From Algoriphagus sp. PAP.12 (GTDB lineage Bacteria > Bacteroidota > Bacteroidia > Cytophagales > Cyclobacteriaceae): a stretch of 64,000 nt of DNA. Position numbers and translations under genes: made by a program. The stretch covers positions 124,001-188,000 of the forward strand of contig NZ_JAPPSQ010000006.1 of NCBI RefSeq assembly GCF_026652115.1, in the 5' to 3' direction. Shown one piece after another: positions 58,425-64,000 of this stretch; positions within the stretch are counted from its first letter, which is position 1, and every line of letters starts with the position of its first letter. Below the pieces are notes generated by a model. It saw nothing but the letters and a program-made list of their open reading frames with translations, made no database searches and was not told where the DNA came from.

Positions 58425-59186
58425 TTAGTCTGCTATCACGGCATTTTCATGAGGCATTTGAAACATTTCTTCATCAAATTCCTCTTCCTGTAAAACTACA
58501 TCTCCAAAACTTACTTGATATCGGATATTGCTTGTGGAATCACCATCGAGTATGTATCCTGTTAAGATTCTAGGAAAAACCAAACCGCCGGCGTCTCGGT
58601 AATCTTCATATTTCAGGGCATTGAATGATTTATTCTCTGGATCAAAGAATGTAACTCTGTAGATGAGCCATTCTAATCGGTTGGTATCTGGATTGATTAG
58701 GAGAAAATATTGATCATCGGGACTATCTCCTGTGCCAGAATCAAAACTTGCTCTGAAGGTTTCATAAGATTGTCCGTTGAGAGTTCTGTTCTCGATTTTT
58801 TCAACCTTCACTCCCGGGTCAGTTAGGATATAAGGGATATTGAAAAAGTAAAAATATAGGTTGTGATAAAATCTCACGGATCTACCTGAAAAAGCTTCTC
58901 TGTTTGGACTAATCCATACATTTTTGCCATCAAATCCAATCTGAAAATTCTCAGAATCCACTAGGCCTTTTCTAGATTGAAGATTGAAAAATTGGTTCTC
59001 CCGAGTCATGTTGGTTTCATGGAACAAAGTGAAAGATAGGCCTTTGGAATTAATCCATTTAACCCAATCACCATGCGCATCTAACACTTTTTTAAAGTCT
59101 GAATTTACTTCTGGTAATTTTTTCTCTGGATTTTTACAAAATGATAACCCAAGTAAAAGGATGAGAAAAAGGTTTTTGAGTTTCAT
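58425..59186 (-). CDS. DUF6503-like lipoprotein
   Basis: A 253-residue predicted lipoprotein. The ATG at 59186 (MKLKNLFLILLLGLSFC) gives a standard lipoprotein signal with Cys at about residue 17; upstream in-frame codons add no signal character. The mature part begins with a short helix (VLDAHGDWVKWINSKGLSF) and then beta strands, like the LolA-related outer-membrane-lipoprotein-sorting fold (SYETFRASFDSGTG, NPDTNRLEWLIYRVTFFD, YEDYRDAGGLVFPRILTGY). Function unknown; the family assignment is tentative. Confidence 0.75.
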   Translation of the reverse strand: MKLKNLFLILLLGLSFCKNPEKKLPEVNSDFKKVLDAHGDWVKWINSKGLSFTLFHETNMTRENQFFNLQSRKGLVDSENFQIGFDGKNVWISPNREAFSGRSVRFYHNLYFYFFNIPYILTDPGVKVEKIENRTLNGQSYETFRASFDSGTGDSPDDQYFLLINPDTNRLEWLIYRVTFFDPENKSFNALKYEDYRDAGGLVFPRILTGYILDGDSTSNIRYQVSFGDVVLQEEEFDEEMFQMPHENAVIAD

Positions 59187-59291
59187 GATAGGGTGATTTG
59201 ATGCTGGCAATTTAGACACTTCGGGATTTTTTTACATGAATTTTATAAAGAATGATTAAACGCTGAATGTAGTTCTCAGTCTAAGCAGAAT

Positions 59292-59340
59292 GATTATTAA
59301 GAATTATTCTTAATTATTTTTAGAATCATTCTTAATAATC
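59292..59340 (+). promoter_or_regulatory. Tandem palindromic operator resembling an iron-responsive site
   Basis: Outer arms GATTATTAAGAAT (59292-59304) and ATTCTTAATAATC (59328-59340) are perfect 13-bp inverted repeats. Inside lies the 19-bp palindrome ATTAAGAATTATTCTTAAT (59296-59314). The AGAATnATTCTTAATnAT half recurs at 22-bp spacing (59300 and 59322). The A/T composition and 19-bp unit are Fur/DtxR-box-like. It ends 12 bases upstream of the -7 element of the PepSY gene. Confidence 0.65.
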
Positions 59341-59352
59341 GGAATTCTATAT

Positions 59353-59360
59353 TAATTTTG
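59353..59360 (+). promoter_or_regulatory. -7 promoter element of the PepSY gene
   Basis: TAATTTTG matches TAnnTTTG, 24 bases before the ATG. Its expected -33 region falls inside the tandem palindrome, so a bound regulator would occlude the promoter. Confidence 0.5.
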
Positions 59361-59384
59361 ACCAAATCTAAATAAGCCTATCCT

Positions 59385-60632
59385 ATGTCTCAGAATTCAA
59401 CTCTTTGGAAGAAAACTAGATCTGCATTTCGCAAGGTCCATTTATGGGCTGGTCTTATCTCCGGTTTAATTGTTATTGCAGTTTGTTTGAGTGGTACCAT
59501 CTACGTTTACAATACTGAAATCAGAGAATTGGCGGATTCTGAGAGGTATTTTATCGAAGAAGGTGAGACTAAATTGTCCTTGGATGAGATCAAGTCCAAA
59601 GTTGAGACTGATTTGAATGGGAATGTCACATCTCTTTTCGTAATGGATGGGGATGACAGAACTGTTCAAGTGGGTTTATTAAAAGAAGGCGAAAAGGGTA
59701 GAGGAACCACCTACTATGTTGATCCATATAATGGGGATATTGTGGCAGATAATTCTGAAAGATCTGGTACAGAGGAATTCATGGGCTATATGTTTTCATT
59801 GCACCGTTGGCTATTGATTGATAAAATAGAAGAGCCGATTTTGGAAAGTATGGGCAACCGTGAATTGGGTAGACTGATCAATGGTATCGCGACTTCCCTG
59901 TTTTTGTTGGGAGTGATCACTGGGATAGTAGTTTGGGTTCCACAAAAAGCCAAAAGCTGGAAACAAGGATTGAAAATCAAGTGGAATGCAAACTGGAAAC
60001 GTGTCAACCATGATTTGCATAATACCTTGGCTTTTTATTCTCTATTTATCCTTTTTGTAATGTCTGCAACGGGACTTTTCTGGTCCTTCGAATGGTATCG
60101 CGAGGGATGGCAAAAGACTTGGGATACTTACAGTCCTCCAAGACAAGGTGCTCCGGCTGGTCAAAGAGGTGGAGGTCCTGAAGGCGAAAAAGAGCAAAAA
60201 GCTGAAATTCCAGTTTTGGATTTCTCTTTGGACAAAGCTGTAGCTGTTGCTAATGAGGCTCTACCGTATGATGGAAATGTGAGAATATCCATTCCTCAAA
60301 ACGGTTCTCAGGATATTTCAATCAGCAAATATTCAACTGCTTTTTTTGCAAAAGCTGGTTCAGATCAGGTTTCCCTTGATCAAAGCTCATTGGCTGTCAA
60401 AGAGACGAAACTCTTTTCTGATATGAGTACTCGTCAACAAATAGGTAGGTCTGTGAAAAGTCTTCATACAGGTGAAATTTTTGGTCCTTTCACTAAATTT
60501 CTATGGTTCTTAGGTTGTTTAATCGCCACTTCACTTCCTATTACTGGGACACTGATTTGGTTGAATAAAAAGAAGAAAAAATCTTCGAGAAAAAAGGCAC
60601 AGCCAGCTCGAAAAGTAGCTGAGATGGCATAA
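59385..60632 (+). CDS. PepSY-associated transmembrane protein
   Basis: A 415-residue membrane protein of the PepSY_TM family. It has four membrane segments: about 22-42 (LWAGLISGLIVIAVCLSGTIYVY), 165-186, 212-232 and 370-390. PepSY-like periplasmic regions lie between them (RYFIEEGETKLSLDEIKSKV, VLDFSLDKAVAVANEALPYDG). The HRWLL and LHTGEIFG motifs are typical. Such proteins often accompany TonB siderophore receptors and may reduce ferric siderophores. The iron-box-like operator upstream supports a metal role. No receptor is in the window. Confidence 0.9.
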   Translation: MSQNSTLWKKTRSAFRKVHLWAGLISGLIVIAVCLSGTIYVYNTEIRELADSERYFIEEGETKLSLDEIKSKVETDLNGNVTSLFVMDGDDRTVQVGLLKEGEKGRGTTYYVDPYNGDIVADNSERSGTEEFMGYMFSLHRWLLIDKIEEPILESMGNRELGRLINGIATSLFLLGVITGIVVWVPQKAKSWKQGLKIKWNANWKRVNHDLHNTLAFYSLFILFVMSATGLFWSFEWYREGWQKTWDTYSPPRQGAPAGQRGGGPEGEKEQKAEIPVLDFSLDKAVAVANEALPYDGNVRISIPQNGSQDISISKYSTAFFAKAGSDQVSLDQSSLAVKETKLFSDMSTRQQIGRSVKSLHTGEIFGPFTKFLWFLGCLIATSLPITGTLIWLNKKKKKSSRKKAQPARKVAEMA

Positions 60633-60663
60633 TCTTTCTGTCTTTCAGCTATTTTTCTAAATA

Positions 60664-60680
60664 TTTAAGCAAAATTTAAG
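60664..60680 (+). promoter_or_regulatory. 11-bp-period direct repeat upstream of the response regulator gene
   Basis: TTTAAG occurs at 60664-60669 and 60675-60680, an 11-bp repeat period (one helical turn) as bound by OmpR-family regulators. It lies 44 bases upstream of the regulator ATG. A related pair precedes czcA at 62771-62790. Confidence 0.5.
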
Positions 60681-60724
60681 AAGGAAATGTGCCTTTGCAT
60701 TTCTGTATATCTGAATTTTGCAAC

Positions 60725-61393
60725 ATGCGAATCTTAGTAGTAGAAGATGAACCTGGAATCTCCAATTTTCTCAAACAGGGATTGGAAGAAGAAGGCTTTG
60801 CCGTAGATATTGCCGACAATGGAAAATCTGGTTTGGATTTGGCCCAATCCGGAGAGTATGATTTGCTCTTACTTGATTGGATGATTCCCGGCTTAAGTGG
60901 AGTCGAGTTGTTGAGGCAATTCAGAAAAGAAGATACTACTACTCCAACTATTTTTTTGACAGCGAAGGATACAGTAGATGAAACAATTTTTGGTCTGCAG
61001 GCTGGTGCAAATGATTATATTAAAAAGCCTTTTCACTTTGAGGAATTACTTGAGAGGATAAAAGTTCAGCTGAGAGGAAGGAACGTACCATCAGAGGAAT
61101 TGAAATTGGGACCTATCAAATTGATTCCATCAAGTTTTCAGGTATTCAAAGGAGAAAAAGAAGTGACTTTGACTCAAAAGGAATTTTCGCTTTTGGAATA
61201 TCTAATTCAGCATAAAAACAAAGTTTGTAGCCGGACAAAAATCATTGAAAGCGTCTGGGATATTCATTTTGAATACAATACAGGAGTTATAGACGTATTT
61301 ATCAATTCCTTGCGAAAGAAATTGGATTTGAATAAGGAGGAAGATTATATTCAGACAGTGCGTGGAGTAGGATATATGGCCAAAGACCTATGA
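60725..61393 (+). CDS. OmpR-family response regulator (heavy-metal type)
   Basis: A 222-residue two-domain regulator: receiver with acidic pocket E8-D9, phospho-acceptor D51 (LLLLDWMIPGLSG), T/K positions in IFLTAKD and DYIKKPF, then a winged-helix Trans_reg_C domain (KEVTLTQKEFSLLEYLIQHKNKVCSRTKIIESVW, ... VDVFINSLRKKLD). ATG 60725 begins the canonical MRILVVEDE; upstream in-frame codons are not part of the domain. It overlaps the kinase gene (ATGA) and with it resembles CusRS/CzcRS pairs. Confidence 0.94.
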   Translation: MRILVVEDEPGISNFLKQGLEEEGFAVDIADNGKSGLDLAQSGEYDLLLLDWMIPGLSGVELLRQFRKEDTTTPTIFLTAKDTVDETIFGLQAGANDYIKKPFHFEELLERIKVQLRGRNVPSEELKLGPIKLIPSSFQVFKGEKEVTLTQKEFSLLEYLIQHKNKVCSRTKIIESVWDIHFEYNTGVIDVFINSLRKKLDLNKEEDYIQTVRGVGYMAKDL

Positions 61394-62778
61394 AAAATAC
61401 GTACAGGCAACAGATAGCAATGAGACTCACAGGAGTCACTGCACTGATTATTTTGTTGGTGTTTGCGATCATTTATGTGGTTGTTCGGGTTACCGTTGTT
61501 TCATCCATTGATAGAGAACTCCAATTAGAAACGGACAAGCACAAAAGCCAGATTTTCATCGTGGATGGCGAGATTCGATTTTCTCATAAAGATGAGTGGC
61601 AAGAGCAGGAGCATAGTCAGATTCAACTCAATCCTATTTTTATCGAAATCGTGGATGCTAGTGGAGAAAGTATGGACCGTTCCCCAAATTTGCGTGAAAA
61701 CCATCTCGACTTTTTTCCACAAAAAGCAGGTAGTGGTGAAGCTTGGACTCATAGAACAGGAGCTAGGGAATTGCGTCAAATGCAGATTCCATTGATGAAT
61801 GGAGCTGAAAAAGAAGGGTATTTGTTGGTGGCAAAATCATTTGAGGACATTAGAACACTTTTGAATAATCTTAGGAACGTTCTTTTGTTATTGTATCCAG
61901 GTATTTTGATTTCGGTTTTTTTGGTAATGAGATATCACGCTGATAAAAGCATTGAGCCCATCAGATCCATTATCAAAAAGACAAATTTGATCACACAGAG
62001 TAATTTGAATGAAAGAATTCCTTTGATCAAACCGAATGATGAAATTGGTCAATTATCTTCTTCTATAAATAGTTTGCTCAATCGACTTGAGAGTGCTTTG
62101 AAACGAGAGAAGCAATTTACTTCAGATGCATCTCATGAATTGAGGACTCCATTGGCTGTGTTAAGAGGAACTCTAGAGGTGTTGATTCGAAAACCCAGAA
62201 GTCAGGAAGAATATGTTGAAAAGATTCAAACTTCCCTTCAATCAATAGATAGGATGACTGCCATTACTGACCAGCTATTGGCATTGGCAAGAGCAGATGT
62301 GGGAAAACTTCATGAAGTAGAAGAGTGTGAATTGATGGCTTTCTGTGAGGAGTTTGTTTCTGAAAAAAGTCAGCAGACTGGAAGAGAAATTGAATTGGCA
62401 TATGAATTGGGAATGCCGATTTTTGTTAAAACTAATGAGAAGGCATTGAGACTGATTTTGAATAATCTTTTGGGAAACGCATTGAAATATTCCGAAGCAG
62501 AAAGTCCGGTCATTTTAAAAGTAAGTAAGCCAGAATCAGGGGTGAAAATAGAAGTGATAGACCAAGGAGTAGGGGTAGCCGAAGAGAACCTGGAACGCAT
62601 TTTTGATCCATTTTTTAGAGAAAAGGAGGATAACTCAGAGGGCAAACAAGGAACAGGCCTGGGATTGGCTATTGTCAAAAAGATTTCTGATGAGCTTGGT
62701 CTTAATATTCAGGTTTTCAGCCGAAAAAACGAAGGGTCTACCTTTTCTATTGGCTTTCCTGCCGAATTTCAATCTTAA
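61390..62778 (+). CDS. Sensor histidine kinase (heavy-metal type)
   Basis: A 462-residue membrane kinase with two transmembrane helices (about 15-36 and 158-179) enclosing a periplasmic sensor of about 120 residues, then HAMP, HisKA with H249 (SDASHELRTPLAVLRG) and an HATPase domain (N box LILNNLLGNALKYS, G1 DQGVGV, G2 GTGLGLAIVKK). It should sense a periplasmic signal, probably metal, and phosphorylate the adjacent regulator. An 11-bp-period repeat overlaps its stop codon. Confidence 0.94.
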   Translation: MKNTYRQQIAMRLTGVTALIILLVFAIIYVVVRVTVVSSIDRELQLETDKHKSQIFIVDGEIRFSHKDEWQEQEHSQIQLNPIFIEIVDASGESMDRSPNLRENHLDFFPQKAGSGEAWTHRTGARELRQMQIPLMNGAEKEGYLLVAKSFEDIRTLLNNLRNVLLLLYPGILISVFLVMRYHADKSIEPIRSIIKKTNLITQSNLNERIPLIKPNDEIGQLSSSINSLLNRLESALKREKQFTSDASHELRTPLAVLRGTLEVLIRKPRSQEEYVEKIQTSLQSIDRMTAITDQLLALARADVGKLHEVEECELMAFCEEFVSEKSQQTGREIELAYELGMPIFVKTNEKALRLILNNLLGNALKYSEAESPVILKVSKPESGVKIEVIDQGVGVAEENLERIFDPFFREKEDNSEGKQGTGLGLAIVKKISDELGLNIQVFSRKNEGSTFSIGFPAEFQS

Positions 62779-62790
62779 GGAAATCTTAAG
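62771..62790 (+). promoter_or_regulatory. 11-bp-period direct repeat upstream of czcA
   Basis: AATCTTAAG occurs at 62771-62779 and 62782-62790, an 11-bp period. It resembles the TTTAAG pair upstream of the response-regulator gene and lies 58 bases before the CzcA ATG, overlapping the kinase stop codon. It is a candidate site for the adjacent OmpR-type regulator. Confidence 0.55.
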
Positions 62791-62848
62791 TAAATACTAA
62801 AGGTATCCTAATTCCCTGTTGTGATCTTTACGGTACAATTTGATACCG

Positions 62849-64000
62849 ATGTTAGATTCAATTATTAGATGGAGTATTTCCAATAAACTCATTGTTGGAA
62901 TTTTTATTTTATTCTGGATTGGCTTTGGGATTTATTCTCTGAGCAATATTCCAATTGGAGCTGTTCCTGATGTGACCAATAATCAGGTGCAGGTGATCAC
63001 TACTTCCCGTAATTTAGCAACAGAGGACGTGGAAAAATATTTGACCTACCCTGTTGAGTTAGAAATGGCCAACCTGCCAGGGGTCAAAGAAATCCGCTCC
63101 ATTTCTAAGTTTGGTCTTTCCGTAGTAACAATCGTTTTCGACGATGACTTGGGGACTTATCTGCCAAGACAATTGATTGCAGAGCGATTAAAAATTGCTG
63201 AAGAAAGTATTCCTGCCGGTTTTGGAAAACCTTTCATGGGGCCTATTTCTACAGGTTTGGGTGAGATTTACCAATATGTCATAGATGTCAAGCCTGGATA
63301 TGAAGATGAGTATAGCATCACCGATCTTAGAACGATTCAAGATTGGGTAGTCAGAAGACAATTGGCCGGGATACCAGGTGTCATTGAGGTCAATACTTGG
63401 GGAGGCTATTTAAAGCAATATGAAGTAGCAGTCAATCCTGAGCGATTGAGAGGAATGAATATCAGTTTACATCAGATATTCGCTGCTTTAGAGCAAAATA
63501 ATTCTATCGCAGGCGGGAGTTATATTGAAAAAACCAATGAGAGCTTTTTTATCCGAGGTGAGGGTCTTGTAGAGTCTTTGGAAGATATTGGAAATATCGT
63601 AGTGGAACAAAGAGGCGGTTCACCGATTTATATCCGGGATTTAGCAAAAGTACAATACGGAAGTGCCAACCGATTTGGAGCTATAACAGCAAATGGTGAA
63701 GGAGAAAAAGTACTGGGGCAGATCATGATGCTCAAAGGAGCTGATTCCAAACGTACCATTGATTTGGTTAAAGAACGGATTGCTGAAATGGAAACAACTC
63801 TTCCTGAAGGTGTTTATATCAATGGCTTTTTGGATCGTTCAGATTTAGTAGGGAGAACAACCAATACCATCGCAAAAAACTTAGTAGAAGGATGTTTGAT
63901 CGTGGTTTTTGTTGTAGTGCTTCTTTTGGGAAATCTAAGATCAGGTTTGGTTGTGGCTTCTGTAATTCCGTTGAGTTTACTTTTTGCGCTATCATTAATG
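62849..64000 (+). CDS. CzcA/CusA family heavy-metal efflux RND transporter (partial, 5' end)
   Basis: The first 384 codons of a proton-driven RND pump, cut by the window end. It starts MLDSIIRWSISNKLIVGIFILFW with the first transmembrane helix, followed by the pore-domain opening IPIGAVPDVTNNQVQVITTS, TYPVELEMANLPGVKEIRSISKFGLSVVTIVF and the PFMGPISTGLGEIYQY segment typical of the HME-RND group. It would expel divalent or monovalent metal cations together with periplasmic and outer-membrane partners. Placement after the two-component pair suggests metal-dependent induction. Confidence 0.95.
   Translation, partial: MLDSIIRWSISNKLIVGIFILFWIGFGIYSLSNIPIGAVPDVTNNQVQVITTSRNLATEDVEKYLTYPVELEMANLPGVKEIRSISKFGLSVVTIVFDDDLGTYLPRQLIAERLKIAEESIPAGFGKPFMGPISTGLGEIYQYVIDVKPGYEDEYSITDLRTIQDWVVRRQLAGIPGVIEVNTWGGYLKQYEVAVNPERLRGMNISLHQIFAALEQNNSIAGGSYIEKTNESFFIRGEGLVESLEDIGNIVVEQRGGSPIYIRDLAKVQYGSANRFGAITANGEGEKVLGQIMMLKGADSKRTIDLVKERIAEMETTLPEGVYINGFLDRSDLVGRTTNTIAKNLVEGCLIVVFVVVLLLGNLRSGLVVASVIPLSLLFALSLM

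Overview
The window looks like a chromosome segment of a member of the Bacteroidota, most likely a Cytophagales/Cyclobacteriaceae (Algoriphagus-like) bacterium. This is inferred from the gene families (UpxY-type NusG paralogue, DUF1573, DUF3822, DUF6624, DUF4230, a Bacteroidetes-style miaB-sigma54 activator-lptE-secG run) and from -7 elements of the form TAnnTTTG upstream of several genes. Nearly all of it is ordinary, densely packed chromosome. I saw no tRNA, rRNA, CRISPR array, insertion sequence, prophage or integrase. One stretch of more than 300 bases lacks a gene (31127-31515).

Layout. 1-4.9 kb: acetyltransferase, secreted amidohydrolase, S10 peptidase, beta-lactamase-fold hydrolase and a CheY-like regulator. 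5-16.7 kb: mostly minus-strand housekeeping (groES-groEL, sterol-desaturase-like protein, secG, lptE, sigma-54 activator, miaB, dinB, pabB, yceI). 16.8-22.9 kb: plus-strand block with a gamma carbonic anhydrase, then five consecutive genes (esterase, ATP-grasp ligase, GCS2/YbdK-type ligase, class I glutamine amidotransferase, probable permuted ATP-grasp) that read as an uncharacterised amide-bond-forming pathway. 22.9-31.1 kb: pyrE, Nudix enzymes, coaD, a RecD-like helicase, DUF1573, a frameshifted rsgA and an esterase-TPR protein. 31.5-43.9 kb: two DUF6624 proteins, membrane proteins, an ABC exporter, a NusG-like antiterminator, xseAB-dapA, a luciferase-like monooxygenase and a second beta-lactamase-fold hydrolase. 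44-54.2 kb: a sulfatase, an enlarged ligA, a TetR regulator, metG, an AAA ATPase and a YitT protein. 54.4-58.4 kb: a four-gene operon of permuted ATP-grasp, alpha-E, Anbu-type proteasome homologue and transglutaminase-like protein. 59.4-64 kb: a PepSY protein behind a tandem iron-box-like operator, then a heavy-metal-type two-component system and the start of a CzcA/CusA efflux pump, which runs off the window.

Most worth a second look: the amidoligase cluster at 18.0-22.9 kb and the Anbu operon at 54.4-58.4 kb, each containing an ATP-grasp enzyme that appears circularly permuted; a sigma-54-like promoter in front of groESL; 11-bp-period direct repeats upstream of both the response-regulator gene and czcA; a one-base frameshift in rsgA; a roughly 140-residue insertion in LigA; and several unassigned perfect inverted repeats in promoter positions. 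All functions are read from motifs and remembered family features; no database search was run.
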